Positions 24,125 to 33,892 are shown, counted from the first letter of the stretch. The stretch is DNA of 64,000 nt from CBDHDJ01 sp965261645 (GCA_965261645.1 CBDHDJ010000003.1:868001-932000); one strand, 5' to 3'. The notes: a model not told the origin generated them from the sequence alone. Program-made: numbers and translations.

Positions 24125-26133
24125 TCAGCCCTCGCGTTCGGATCGGAAATCGATCAGTTGCGCGCCCTCGTCGACGAGATCGCCCGCCTTGTAGTTGACG
24201 CGTTCGACGGTTCCGTCGGCCGGCGCGGCGATGGTGTGTTCCATTTTCATCGCCTCGACGACGACGAGCGGCGCCCCCTTCTTGACCCTGACCCCGGACC
24301 GCGCCTTCACCTCGATGACCCGGCCCGGCATCGGCGCGGCGAGCGTGCCGCCGATGGCAGCCTCGTCGATTTCGCCGGCCGCGAGGTCCCGCAGCGTGAG
24401 GGTATGGCTGTCAGCGCCCGTCATGACGCGGATATCCCGGCCCTCGCGCCATACCGCGGCTGTCACAAGCATGCCGTCCAGCTCGGCGATCAGGCCGGCC
24501 GCGCCCTCGCACACGGCCGAGGCACGGAGGGTCCCGTGCGGCAACTCCAAGAGATAGCCGTCCGGCGCTGTAAAGCGAGCGGTGACCGCGATATCCCGCC
24601 CAGCGTCGCGAAACTGGAGGACATCGAGGGCATCGGCGTTCAACCGCCAGGCGCGCGCCGCGCTCCAGGGCGAATGTGGATCGCCCTCGCCGTCCTCGCC
24701 ACCGCGGCGCAGAAGCTCGTCGAGAACAGCGAGGGCAAGGACGCGATCAGAGGCTGGTTTCGCGCCTGGCAACACCGCGCGGCCATGATGCGCGATGAAA
24801 TCCGTTGAGAGCCGGGCGCGGGCGAACGCCGGGTGAGCCACAAGCCGCGCGAGGAACGGGATATTCGTGCTGACGCCGGCGATCCGAATGTCCGCGAGCG
24901 AACGCTTGAGCCGACCGAGCGCGTCCGCCCGGTTGCGGCCATGGACAATGAGCTTGGCGATCATCGGGTCGTAATGCGTGCCGATCTCATCGCCTTCCTC
25001 GACGCCGGTGTCGATACGGACCCGCTTACTTGCCGCGGGCCATCGCACATGGCGGAGGGTGCCGGCCGCCGGCACGAAGTCGCGCTCCGGATCTTCGGCG
25101 TAGATGCGGGCTTCCAGGGCATGCCCCTTGATGCGGAGATCGCCCTGGTGGCGGGGCAATTTCTCGCCCGCCGCGATGCGCAGCTGCCATTCCACCAAGT
25201 CCTGCGCGGTGATCATCTCGGTCACCGGATGCTCGACCTGCAGGCGCGTGTTCATCTCGATGAAATAGAAGCGCTCGGCGCTCAACCCCCGCGAGATATC
25301 GGCGAGGAACTCAACGGTACCGGCGCCCACATAGCCGACGGCGCGGGCCGCCATGAGCGCAGCCTCCCCCATACGTTGGCGCAGCGCGGGCGTGACGCCG
25401 GGAGCGGGCGCCTCCTCGATGATCTTCTGGTGACGCGCTGGGTCGAGCAGTCGCGCTCGAACAGGTGAAGGGCGTTGCCGTGGGAATCGGCAAAGACCTG
25501 CACCTCGATGTGGCGGCACCGGTCGACGAACTTCTCGATCACCAGTCGATCATCGCCGAATGCACTTTGCGAAACGCGCCGCGCCGTGGCCAGCGCCGCG
25601 CGAAGTTCGCCGGAACGCTCGACGCGGACCATGCCCTTGCCGCCGCCGCCGAGGGCTGGCTTCACGAGTACCGGATAACCGACCGATGCGGCGGCACGTC
25701 GGAGCACGGCAAGGGATTGGTCCGCGCCCCGGTAACCGGGGAGAACGGGAACCCCAGTCCTCTCGATCAGCCCGTTGGCGCGGCTTTTCGAGCCCATCGC
25801 CCGGATCGCTTTGGCCGGCGGACCGACGAAGACGAGATCCGCCTTCTTGCAAGCGCTTGCTAACGCGGCGTTCTCGGCCAGAAAGCCGTAGCCGGGATGG
25901 ATCGCCCGGGCGCCGGAGGCGCGCGCGACCTCGATGATACGCCGCGTCCGTAAGTAGCTCTCGGCCGCCGGTGCGGCCCCCACCGGATACGCTTCGTCCG
26001 CAAGCTCGACGTGGCGGGCGGTTTCATCCACATCTGAATAGATCGCCACGGTGCGGATGCCGAGGCGCCTCGCGGTGGCAATGACGCGGCAGGCAATCTC
26101 CCCGCGATTGGCGATCAGGAGCTTCTCGAACAC
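24125..26133 (-). pseudogene. liuD: 3-methylcrotonyl-CoA carboxylase alpha subunit, frameshifted
   Basis: The biotin-containing subunit (biotin carboxylase plus biotin carrier), which carboxylates biotin with ATP and bicarbonate in leucine degradation. The 5' part (GTG start at 26133) reads MFEKLLIANRGEIACRV to LFERDCSTQR; the expected RRHQKIIEEAPAPG then appears in another frame. A single missing base near 25435 explains the switch. The rest is normal to the C-terminal biotin site EAMKMEH. All domains are conserved apart from this shift, so either the gene is very recently inactivated or the sequence has an error. It follows liuC by 16 bp. Acyl-CoA specificity is inferred from the neighbours. 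Confidence 0.85.
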
Positions 26134-26149
26134 GGGCGCCCCGCGGCCG

Positions 26150-26941
26150 TTACGACGACCAGTTGGGTTTGCGTTTCTCGAGGAAGGCGGTGACCCCTTC
26201 CCGGCCCTCGCCCGTCGCGCGCCGTTCGGCGATGCGGCGCGCGGTCTCGGCCATCAATGAATCATCGACCGGCCGGCCGGCGACCGCGTGAACGAGGTCT
26301 TTGGCCGCCCCAATTGCGCCGGGGGCGCCCGCAAGGAGATCGCCGGTGATGCGCTGGCAGGCCGCCGTGAGCGCCGTCTCATCCTCCACCACCTCATGGA
26401 GGAGCCCGAGGCGATGGGCGTCTCCGGCACCGAAGCGCTCGCCGGTCTGAAAGTAGCGCCGTGCCGCCCGGGCACCAATCGCCGCAACAATATAAGGCGA
26501 GACGGTTGCAGGAACAAGACCAAGGCGCACCTCGGTCATGGCGAAGACCGCCGTTTTGACGGCGATGGCGATATCGCAGCAGGCAATGAGGCCGACGCCG
26601 CCGCCATAGGCCGGGCCCTGGACGCGGGCGATGGTCGGCTTCGGCATGCGGTCAAGGCGGTCGAGCATCGCGGCGAGCGCGCGGGCGTCAGCGAGGTTTT
26701 CTTCGTTCGAATAGGACGCCATGCGACGCATCCAGGCGGCATCGGCGCCGGCGCTGAAGCTCTTGCCATGCGCGGCCAGCACGACGACTCGTGCCTTGTT
26801 GTTCTCGGCCAGCGATCCGAGGGCTTCGGCGAGCTCCGCGATGAGGGCGTCATCGAACGCATTGTGCTTGTCGGGCCGGTCGAGGGTCACCGTGGCGATG
26901 CCGCGCTCGTCGATATCGAGAAGAATGTTGGTCTCGGCCAT
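26150..26941 (-). CDS. liuC: Enoyl-CoA hydratase, probable methylglutaconyl-CoA hydratase
   Basis: A 263-residue crotonase-fold protein. The oxyanion-hole segments (HGKSFSAGADAAWMRRM and GPAYGGGVGLIACCDIAIA) and the later TEVRLGLVPATVSPYI segment are clear. In this position it would hydrate 3-methylglutaconyl-CoA to HMG-CoA. The start is the ATG at 26941, two bases after the liuB stop; the upstream open frame overlaps liuB and is not used. It lies between the two carboxylase subunit genes, the usual liu order. Catalytic glutamates vary in the family, so substrate is by context. Confidence 0.88.
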   Translation of the reverse strand: MAETNILLDIDERGIATVTLDRPDKHNAFDDALIAELAEALGSLAENNKARVVVLAAHGKSFSAGADAAWMRRMASYSNEENLADARALAAMLDRLDRMPKPTIARVQGPAYGGGVGLIACCDIAIAVKTAVFAMTEVRLGLVPATVSPYIVAAIGARAARRYFQTGERFGAGDAHRLGLLHEVVEDETALTAACQRITGDLLAGAPGAIGAAKDLVHAVAGRPVDDSLMAETARRIAERRATGEGREGVTAFLEKRKPNWSS

Positions 26942-26943
26942 GC

Positions 26944-28551
26944 TCACATCCGAAAGATGCCGAAGGTGGTCTTCTCGATCGGCTTGTTGAGCGCGGCGGA
27001 TATGCCGAGCCCGAGCACCATGCGGGTCCCCGCCGGATCGATGAGGCCGTCGTCCCATAGCCGCGCCGTCGCGTAATAGGGATCGGCCTGAACGGCATAT
27101 TGCTCGAGGATCGGTTTCTTGAAGCCGCGCTCGGCCCTCGCGCTCCATTTCTCGCCGCGCTCCGTCTTGGCATCGCGCCGCACCTGGGCGAGCACGTTGG
27201 CCGCCTGCTCACCGCCCATGACGGAGATCTGCGCGTTCGGCCACATCCACAGGAAGCGGGGATCGTAAGCGCGCCCGCACATGGCGTAGTTGCCGGCGCC
27301 GAAGGAGCCGCCGATGATCACCGTGAACTTGGGTACCCGCGCCGAGGCGACGGCGGTAACCATCTTGGCGCCGTCCTTGGCGATACCGCCCGCCTCGTAT
27401 TTTTGGCCGACCATGAAGCCAGTGGTATTTTGCAGGAAAACCAAAGGGATACCGCGCTGACAGCAGAGCTCGATGAAGTGCGCGCCCTTGAGCGCGGACT
27501 CGGAAAAGAGAATCCCGTTGTTGGCAACCAGGCCGACGGGATAGCCGAAGATGTGGCCGAAGCCGGTGACCAGCGTGGTGCCGTAGAGTGCCTTGAACTC
27601 GTCGAACGCGCTGCCGTCGACCAGGCGCGCGATAACCTCGCGCACATCGTAGGGCTGGCGCACGTCCTTGGGGATCAGACCGTAGAGCTCTTCGGCCGGA
27701 AAAAGGGGCTCCACCGGCTCACGGAGGGCAACGGAGGATTGCTTGGTCCGGTTGAGATTCGCGATGGCGCGGCGCGCCAACTCCAGGGCGTGCGCGTCAT
27801 CCGCCGCATAATGGTCGGTGACGCCCGAGACGCGCGAGTGGACATCGGCGCCGCCCAGCTCTTCCGCGCTCACCACCTCGCCGGTCGCCGCCTTCACCAG
27901 AGGCGGGCCACCGAGGAAGATCGTGCCCTGGTTGCGCACGATGATGCTTTCGTCGGCCATCGCCGGCACGTAGGCGCCGCCGGCCGTGCATGATCCCATG
28001 ACGACGGCGATCTGCGGGATGGCCGCCGCCGACATGTTGGCCTGGTTGTAGAAGATGCGGCCGAAATGCTCGCGGTCGGGGAACACTTCGTCCTGGCTCG
28101 GCAAGTGGGCGCCGCCCGAATCAACGAGATAGACGCACGGCAGGTTGTTGGCGAACGCGACCTCCTGCGCGCGCAGGTGCTTCTTGACCGTGAGCGGGAA
28201 ATAGGTGCCGCCCTTGACGGTGGCGTCGTTGGCGATGACGAGGCATTCCTGCCCCGCGATGCGCCCGACGCCCGCGATCAGCCCGGCGCTCGCGATGTCG
28301 CCGCCATAAACGCCGTAGGCGGCAAGCTGGGAGAGCTCGAGGAAGGGCGAGGCGGGATCGAGCAACCGGCGCACGCGCTCGCGGGGCAAAAGCTTGCCGC
28401 GCTTGACATGGCGGGCGCATGCCGCCTTGCCGCCGCCTTTTTCGACCTCCGCCACCTTGGCGCGGAGCTCGGCGACGAGTTCGCGCATCCGCGCGTCGTT
28501 CTTCGCAAACGCCTTGGCCTTGGGATCGAGCGTGGTCGCAAGGACGCTCAC
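26944..28551 (-). CDS. liuB: 3-methylcrotonyl-CoA carboxylase beta subunit
   Basis: A 535-residue carboxyltransferase that moves carbon dioxide from biotin to 3-methylcrotonyl-CoA. Both crotonase-like halves are visible: N-terminal with GGDIASAGLIAGVGRIAGQE and VDSGGAHLPSQDEVFPD, C-terminal with QNTTGFMVGQKYEAGGIAKD and SFGAGNYAMCGRAYDPRF. The FMVG and GAGNYAM motifs are typical of the methylcrotonyl type rather than propionyl. The GTG at 28551 with GAAAGGG upstream gives the normal family length; the longer open frame covers an unrelated gene. Confidence 0.94.
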   Translation of the reverse strand: MSVLATTLDPKAKAFAKNDARMRELVAELRAKVAEVEKGGGKAACARHVKRGKLLPRERVRRLLDPASPFLELSQLAAYGVYGGDIASAGLIAGVGRIAGQECLVIANDATVKGGTYFPLTVKKHLRAQEVAFANNLPCVYLVDSGGAHLPSQDEVFPDREHFGRIFYNQANMSAAAIPQIAVVMGSCTAGGAYVPAMADESIIVRNQGTIFLGGPPLVKAATGEVVSAEELGGADVHSRVSGVTDHYAADDAHALELARRAIANLNRTKQSSVALREPVEPLFPAEELYGLIPKDVRQPYDVREVIARLVDGSAFDEFKALYGTTLVTGFGHIFGYPVGLVANNGILFSESALKGAHFIELCCQRGIPLVFLQNTTGFMVGQKYEAGGIAKDGAKMVTAVASARVPKFTVIIGGSFGAGNYAMCGRAYDPRFLWMWPNAQISVMGGEQAANVLAQVRRDAKTERGEKWSARAERGFKKPILEQYAVQADPYYATARLWDDGLIDPAGTRMVLGLGISAALNKPIEKTTFGIFRM

Positions 28552-28594
28552 GCCGCGACCCTTTCGCCCGCCGCGACGAAGGCTCGATGCCGGC

Positions 28595-29197
28595 CTACCA
28601 GCCGCCGCTCTCGAGCCATTTGTCCACCTGATCGAGCCGGTCCGAGCCCCAGAACGGCTCACCATCGATGAAGATGAAAGGCGATCCGAAGACACCACGC
28701 TCGAGCGCCGTATCGGTTTCCCGCTTGAGCCGCTCCTTGATGGCGGGATCCTGCACCGCGGCGAGCACGGCATTGCGATCGAGGCCCGCCGCGGCGGCGA
28801 TGTCCGCCGTCGCTTCGGCCGGGCTGACATCCTCGCCCTGGCCGAAATAGGCGTCGTAGAACGCCCGCGCGAAGGTCTTGGCCAACGCCTCGTCGTCATC
28901 GGCCAACCAATAGAAGGCGCGCGCCGCCGCCAGGGTGGCGTGGGGAAAGCCCGGCGGCAAGATGATCGAGAACCCCTCGGCGCGCGCCGTGCGCCTGAGA
29001 TCGTGGAGCATGTAATCGCCCTTGATGGGATAGTCGACGAGCGGGCCGGTGCCCACGGTCTTGAACGCGGCGCCCAGCATCATCGGCCGCCACATGCACA
29101 TACGCCCGTGTTTCTCGGCGATCTCGTCGATGTGATGGCTCGCGACATAGCCGTAGGGCGAGGCGAAGTCGAAATAGAAATCGATCGGCGCCGGCAT
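28595..29197 (-). CDS. 2-hydroxychromene-2-carboxylate isomerase / DsbA-like protein
   Basis: A 200-residue thioredoxin-fold protein of the HCCA isomerase/kappa-GST group: FYFDFASPYGYVASHHIDEIA at the start, WRPMMLGAAFK and a C-terminal GVFGSPFIFIDGEPFWGSDRL block. The redox CXXC of DsbA is replaced by SPYG, so it likely binds glutathione instead of acting as a disulphide oxidase. Such proteins isomerise naphthalene-pathway intermediates, but many members have unknown substrates. It is tucked into the liu cluster, three bases after the acyl-CoA dehydrogenase gene; its role in leucine breakdown is unclear. Confidence 0.85.
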   Translation of the reverse strand: MPAPIDFYFDFASPYGYVASHHIDEIAEKHGRMCMWRPMMLGAAFKTVGTGPLVDYPIKGDYMLHDLRRTARAEGFSIILPPGFPHATLAAARAFYWLADDDEALAKTFARAFYDAYFGQGEDVSPAEATADIAAAAGLDRNAVLAAVQDPAIKERLKRETDTALERGVFGSPFIFIDGEPFWGSDRLDQVDKWLESGGW

Positions 29198-29200
29198 GGC

Positions 29201-30346
29201 TCACTCCACCCCGTCATTCTTGATGGCGCGGCTGATGATGAGCCGCTGTACCTCGTTGGTACCCTCATAGATTTGGCACACCCGCACGTCGCGGTAAATG
29301 CGCTCCACCGGGAAGTCGGTCAGGTAGCCATAGCCGCCGTGGATCTGGATGGCATCGGAACACACCTTCTCGGCCATCTCGGCGGCGAACAGCTTGGCCA
29401 TCGCCGCTTCCTTGAGACACCCTAGCCCGGCATCGCGCCGCGCCGCGGCGTGGAGGACGAGCTGGCGCGCCGCCGCGATGTGTGTCGCCATGTCGGCCAG
29501 ACGAAAGGCGATCGCCTGCTGATCGATGATGGGCCCGCCGAACGCTTCGCGCTCCTTCGCATAGTGTACCGCCGCCTGATAAGCGGTGCGCGCGAGGCCC
29601 ACGGCCTGGGCCGCTACGCCGATGCGCCCGCCCTCGAGATTGGCGAGCGCGATGCGGTAACCCTCGCCGGGTGATCCCAGCAGGTGATCCGGCGTGAGAT
29701 CAACATCCTCGAGCACGATCTGGCAGGTGTCCGAAGCGCGTTGACCCATCTTGCTCTCCCGCCTGGCGACCTGATAGCCCTCATGGTCGGTCGGTACGAG
29801 AAACGCGCTCATGCCCTCCTTGCCCGCCTCGGGATCGGTGAGCGCAAAGACGAGCGCGAGGTCGGCATTGGCGCCCGAGGTCACGAACTGCTTGGTGCCG
29901 TTCAGCACATATTTATTGCCATCGAGCTTGGCGCGCGTGCGGATCGCGCTCGCATCGGAGCCGGCCTGCGGCTCGGTCAGGCAGAACGCCCCGAGCTGGT
30001 TGCCTCGGGCCAACGGCTTGAGAAAGCGCTCTTTTTGCTCGTCCGTCCCGTGTCTGAGGATGGCGGCGCAAACCGGCGAGTTGTTCACGCTCATGATCGT
30101 CGAGCACGAGCCATCGCCCGCCGCGATCTCCTCGATCGCCAGCGCATAGCTGACGAAATCGGCGCCTGCCCCGCCCCACTCTTCGGGCACCAGCATGCCC
30201 ATGAGACCGAGCGCGCCGAGCCGGGCAACCGCCTCCTTGGGAAACGTAGCCTCGCGATCCCATAGCGCGGCGTGGGGCGCGAGCTCGACCTCGGCAAAGT
30301 CCCGCGCCATGTCCCGCACCATGCGCTGCTCTTCGCTGAGGATCAT
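29201..30346 (-). CDS. Acyl-CoA dehydrogenase (short/branched chain type)
   Basis: A 381-residue flavoprotein that removes two hydrogens from acyl-CoA and passes electrons to ETF. FAD-binding blocks AFCLTEPQAGSDASAIRT and NGTKQFVTSGANAD are present, and the catalytic glutamate is in CQIYEGTNEVQRLI near the C-terminus (about residue 367), the place used by short-chain and 2-methyl branched enzymes rather than by isovaleryl-CoA dehydrogenase. The gene follows liuA by 28 bp, so it may serve butyryl- or 2-methylbutyryl-CoA from other branched-chain amino acids. Confidence 0.93.
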   Translation of the reverse strand: MILSEEQRMVRDMARDFAEVELAPHAALWDREATFPKEAVARLGALGLMGMLVPEEWGGAGADFVSYALAIEEIAAGDGSCSTIMSVNNSPVCAAILRHGTDEQKERFLKPLARGNQLGAFCLTEPQAGSDASAIRTRAKLDGNKYVLNGTKQFVTSGANADLALVFALTDPEAGKEGMSAFLVPTDHEGYQVARRESKMGQRASDTCQIVLEDVDLTPDHLLGSPGEGYRIALANLEGGRIGVAAQAVGLARTAYQAAVHYAKEREAFGGPIIDQQAIAFRLADMATHIAAARQLVLHAAARRDAGLGCLKEAAMAKLFAAEMAEKVCSDAIQIHGGYGYLTDFPVERIYRDVRVCQIYEGTNEVQRLIISRAIKNDGVE

Positions 30347-30374
30347 CGCGTCGGCTTTCGCGGGGGCAAATCGC

Positions 30375-31547
30375 TCACGCTGTCTCCTGGAAGAGCTCGC
30401 GGCCGATCAGCATGCGGCGAATCTCCGAGGTGCCGGCGCCGATCTCGTAGAGCTTGGCATCGCGCAGCAATCGGCCGGTGGGATACTCGTTGATGTAGCC
30501 GGCGCCACCGAGGCACTGGATGGCCTCGAGCGCCATCCAGGTCGCCCTTTCCGCCGCATAAAGGATGGCGCCGGCGGCGTCCTTGCGCGTCGTTTCGCCG
30601 CGGTCGCACGCCTTGGCAACGGTGTAGACGTAGGCCTTGCTCGCGTTCATCACCGTGTACATGTCAGCCAACTTGCCCTGCATGAGCTGAAACTCGCCGA
30701 TCGGCTGGCCGAACTGCTCGCGCTCATGGACGTAAGGCAGGACCACGTCCATGCACGCCTGCATGATGCCGAGCGGCCCGCCGGCGAGCACGAGACGCTC
30801 GTAATCGAGCCCGCTCATCAGGACGCCGATCCCGCCGCCCTCCTCGCCCAGCCGGTTTTCCTCGGGGATTTCGCAATCCACGAACACGAGCTCCGAAGTG
30901 TTGGAGCCGCGCATGCCGAGCTTATCGAGCTTCTGAGCGGTGGAAAATCCCGCGGCGGCCTTCTCGACGATGAACGCGGTGATGCCGCGCGGCCGGGCCT
31001 CGGGATCGGTTTTGGCATAGACCACCACGACATCGGCGTCGGGGCCGTTGGTGATCCACATCTTGGTGCCGTTCAGCACGTAGCGGTCACCCTTCTTCTC
31101 GGCGCGCAGGCGCATGCCCACCACGTCGGAGCCGGCGCCCGACTCGCTCATCGCCAGCGCGCCGACATGCTCGCCCGAGATCAGCTTGGGCAGGTAGCTG
31201 CGTTTCTGCCCCTCGTTGCCGTTGCGCCGGATCTGGTTGACGCAGAGGTTGGAGTGCGCGCCATAGCTCAGGCCGACCGCCGCCGAGCTGCGGCTGATCT
31301 CCTCCATCGCCACGACGTGCTCGAGATAGCCCATGCCGACGCCGCCATAGTCCTCCTCGACCGTAATGCCCAAGAGACCGAGATCGCCCATCTTGCGCCA
31401 CAAATCGGCGGGGAACTCATTGCCCTCATCGATGCGCGCGGCGCGCGGCGCGATTTCGCGCGAGGCAAAATCGGCGACCGTCGCGCGCAACAGGTCTGCG
31501 GTCTCACCGAGGTCGTGATTGAGCGAGGGAAACCGGTTGGGGACCAT
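30375..31547 (-). CDS. liuA: Isovaleryl-CoA dehydrogenase
   Basis: A 390-residue acyl-CoA dehydrogenase that converts isovaleryl-CoA to 3-methylcrotonyl-CoA. The diagnostic features are the catalytic glutamate on helix G, in GLDYERLVLAGGPLGIMQA, and glycine in the otherwise Glu-bearing C-terminal position (LYEIGAGTSEIRRMLIG). FAD motifs LAMSESGAGSDVVGM and NGTKMWITNGPDAD are clear. It is first in the liu run on the minus strand; a TATAGT hexamer near 31620 could be part of its promoter, but no good -35 partner was identified. Confidence 0.95.
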   Translation of the reverse strand: MVPNRFPSLNHDLGETADLLRATVADFASREIAPRAARIDEGNEFPADLWRKMGDLGLLGITVEEDYGGVGMGYLEHVVAMEEISRSSAAVGLSYGAHSNLCVNQIRRNGNEGQKRSYLPKLISGEHVGALAMSESGAGSDVVGMRLRAEKKGDRYVLNGTKMWITNGPDADVVVVYAKTDPEARPRGITAFIVEKAAAGFSTAQKLDKLGMRGSNTSELVFVDCEIPEENRLGEEGGGIGVLMSGLDYERLVLAGGPLGIMQACMDVVLPYVHEREQFGQPIGEFQLMQGKLADMYTVMNASKAYVYTVAKACDRGETTRKDAAGAILYAAERATWMALEAIQCLGGAGYINEYPTGRLLRDAKLYEIGAGTSEIRRMLIGRELFQETA

Positions 31548-31672
31548 CCGCGCGCGCCATCCGCAATCTGCGCCCTACGGGGCCTGGCACGACCCCGCGC
31601 GAGCATTGTGACAGCGTTACTATAAACGGCGGATTCGACCCCGGCCAGCGAGGCCGCACAACGGCCCAGCGC

Positions 31673-32095
31673 CTATTCCGGCCAGAGGATCAGCTGCGTG
31701 CAGCGGAAGGTGGCGATGGCTTTGCCGCCATCATCGCTGACCTCAGCGTCCCACACCTGGGTCGTGCGCCCGCCGTGACGCAGCGTGGCGATGGCGCGAA
31801 TCACTCCTTCACGCGCCGTGCCCAAGAAGTTGCTCTTGAGCTCGATCGTCGTGAAGCCGCGCGCACCGTCCGGCAGACTCGCAAGGCAGCCATAGCCGGC
31901 GATCGTGTCGGCGAGGGCGATGACGGTTCCGGCGTGCAGATAGGTATTGGGCGCGAGATGCTCGGGCCGGATGACAAGCTCGCCCGACGCGCGCGCCGGC
32001 CCCACCTCGCCGATGCTGATGCCGAGAAGGCTCACCAACGTGCCCTCGGACAGCTCGTTGAGCCCCTCTGCGGTCTTTGCTTTATCGAGATCCAT
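31673..32095 (-). CDS. PaaI-type hotdog thioesterase
   Basis: A 140-residue hotdog-fold protein likely to hydrolyse acyl-CoA esters. The family core is visible as APNTYLHAGTVIALADTIAGYG, with the catalytic Asp in ALADT, then TTIELKSNFLGTAREGVIRAIA. I use the ATG at 32095, directly after the mgtE stop at 32101; a GTG at 32116 is an alternative start that overlaps mgtE. It may release free CoA in the neighbouring acyl-CoA pathway, though the gap of 125 bp to liuA leaves cotranscription open. Confidence 0.85.
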   Translation of the reverse strand: MDLDKAKTAEGLNELSEGTLVSLLGISIGEVGPARASGELVIRPEHLAPNTYLHAGTVIALADTIAGYGCLASLPDGARGFTTIELKSNFLGTAREGVIRAIATLRHGGRTTQVWDAEVSDDGGKAIATFRCTQLILWPE

Positions 32096-32100
32096 CGGAG

Positions 32101-32700
32101 TCACAGGAGCAGCCACGCGGCCAGACCGAGAAAGGCGGAAAATCCCACCACATCGGTCACCGTCGTCACGAAGATACTGGCGGCGAGCGCCGGATTAAAG
32201 CCGAGCCGTGTCAGGCCGAGGGGGATCAGGATGCCCGACAGGCCGGCGATGACCATGTTGATCACCATGGCCGCGGCCATCACCGCGCCAAGCCCGGGGT
32301 TGGTGAACCAGAGCGCCGCCAGGACGCCGATCAGCATGGCGAAGAGGACGCCGTTCAAAAGCCCGACGATCATCTCCTTGTTGATCAGCCGGGCCGCGTT
32401 GGCGGCGGTGAGTTCATTGGTGGCCAGCGCGCGCACCGTGGCGGTCAGCGTCTGCGTGCCGGCGTTGCCGCCCATCGAGGCGACGATCGGCATGAGGATC
32501 GCCAAGGCCACGATCTTCTCGATGGTGGCATCGAAAATGGCGATCACGATGGAGGCGATGATTGCGGTGCCGAGGTTGACCAGGAGCCACGAGGAGCGCT
32601 TGCGAGTCGTGGTCAGGACCGCTTCGAGAGCATCGGCCGCACCCACGCCGCCCAGGTGCATGAGATCCTCCTCGTGCTCCTCGTTTGGCCTGCCCCCGAT
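32101..32700 (-). pseudogene. mgtE: MgtE magnesium transporter, C-terminal remnant
   Basis: The open frame encodes only the membrane domain of MgtE: EEHEEDLMHLGGVGAADAL, then five hydrophobic segments with the signature PIVASMGGNAGTQTLT that forms the magnesium pore, and VTTVTDVVGFSAF. The cytosolic N and CBS domains (normally some 270 residues) are missing; the frame runs into the IS3-family element beginning near 32702. No matching N-terminal half is found on the other side of the IS pair, so this DNA was deleted rather than only separated. The internal ATG at 32661 could still give a membrane fragment. Confidence 0.88.
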
Positions 32701-32714
32701 TAGTGGTCCAGCGC

Positions 32715-33620
32715 TTAAGTTAGAGTTTGGCGCGGGTTAAGTTGAAGAGCCACCCGTAGCCCCTCAACAGCGTAGGTTGGCCCATCAACGTTTGGCAAGA
32801 TGGTTTCTGGGGCCGGCGGTCTGTATCCGAGCGAGCTATGCGGCCGGATGGTATTGTAGTGATGCCGCCATCGTTCGATCAGCACTTTGGCCTCCTTCAA
32901 TGTATAGAAGATCTCCGTGTTCAGGATTTCGTCCCGGAGCTTTGAGTTGAAGCTCTCGTTGTATCCGTTCTCCCAAGGTGACCCGGGCTCGATATAGAGG
33001 GTCTTGACGCCGATCCTGCCGAGCCAGTCGCGGACGGCATGAGCGGTAAACTCTGAGCCGTTGTCGGAACGGATATGACCCGGCGGGCCATGTTGGACGA
33101 AGAGCTCGGTCAGACAATGGAGTACATTGTCCGAGTTCAATCTTCGCTCGACGACAACGGCCATGCACCGCCTGGTAAACTCATCGATCACGGTGAGCAT
33201 GCGGGACTTCCTCCCATCGTGTGTTCGATCCATGACGAAGTCATAGGACCAGACGTGATTGGGCCAGCACGGCCGCAGACGGATGCAGGATCCGTCGTTG
33301 AGCCACAGCCTGCCCCGTTTCGGTTGCTTCTGTGGGAGCTTCAGCCCCTCCCGCCGCCAGATACGCCGGACCCGCTTGGCGTTCACATGCCAACCTTCGG
33401 TCCTGAGCAAGGCAGTGATCCGCCGATAGCCATATCTGCCATACTGGCTGGCCAAGCGGATGATCGCGGCCGTGAGTGCTTCTTCATCATCCCGACCACG
33501 GGGTCTCTTGCGCTGGGTTGAGCGATGTTGGCCTGCAACAGCACAGGCACGTCGCTCGGAGATTCCCAGTTCGGCCTGGAGATGATCAACACACTGCCGG
33601 CGACGGGCGGGGCTTAGCAA
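32715..33620 (-). CDS. IS3-family transposase OrfB, element A
   Basis: A 301-residue integrase-type transposase with an HTH_21 region (YGRYGYRRITALLR, VNAKRVRRIWRREGLKLP) and the DDE core: Asp in VWSYDFVMD, Asp in HIRSDNGSEF and Glu in WENGYNESFNSKLRDE. The final residues NPRQTLT extend into the element's end. It overlaps orfA by seven bases in a different frame, the usual set-up for a programmed -1 frameshift fusion in this family. It appears complete. Confidence 0.93.
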   Translation of the reverse strand: MLSPARRRQCVDHLQAELGISERRACAVAGQHRSTQRKRPRGRDDEEALTAAIIRLASQYGRYGYRRITALLRTEGWHVNAKRVRRIWRREGLKLPQKQPKRGRLWLNDGSCIRLRPCWPNHVWSYDFVMDRTHDGRKSRMLTVIDEFTRRCMAVVVERRLNSDNVLHCLTELFVQHGPPGHIRSDNGSEFTAHAVRDWLGRIGVKTLYIEPGSPWENGYNESFNSKLRDEILNTEIFYTLKEAKVLIERWRHHYNTIRPHSSLGYRPPAPETILPNVDGPTYAVEGLRVALQLNPRQTLT

Positions 33621-33892
33621 TTTCCCTCAAGCGCCTCTTTCAAGATCAGCTTATCCAACGTCAGATCCGAGATCGCCTTCCGGAGACGGCCATTCTCCTT
33701 CTCCAGGTCCTTCAGACGCTTGGCCTGGTCAGTACGAAGGCCGCCATATTCCTTGCGCCAGCGATAGTAACTCTGCTCCGATACGCCGAGCGTGCGGCAA
33801 GCTTGACCAACGGACTGGCCCTGCGCCAAGGCCACCTCGGCTTCGCGCAACATGCTGATAATCTGTTCCGGGGTGTAGCGTTTACGGCTCAT
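33614..33892 (-). CDS. IS3-family transposase OrfA, element A
   Basis: A 92-residue DNA-binding OrfA: MSRKRYTPEQIISMLREAEV, then the helix-turn-helix SVGQACRTLGVSEQSYYRWRK and a leucine-rich helix (AKRLKDLEKENGRLRKAISD). The ATG at 33892 follows AAAGGAGGACAAA; an earlier start at 33916 is less likely. It overlaps orfB by seven bases. The gene is intact. Confidence 0.9.
   Translation of the reverse strand: MSRKRYTPEQIISMLREAEVALAQGQSVGQACRTLGVSEQSYYRWRKEYGGLRTDQAKRLKDLEKENGRLRKAISDLTLDKLILKEALEGNC

Noticed and set aside
30195..31625. Plus-strand ORF of 476 codons opposite the two acyl-CoA dehydrogenases
   Set aside because: It is antisense to genes with clear FAD motifs and catalytic glutamates.
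31600..31640. Promoter of the liu operon
   Set aside because: A TATAGT hexamer is present on the minus strand, but no credible -35 element at 16-18 bp was found, so it is only mentioned under liuA.
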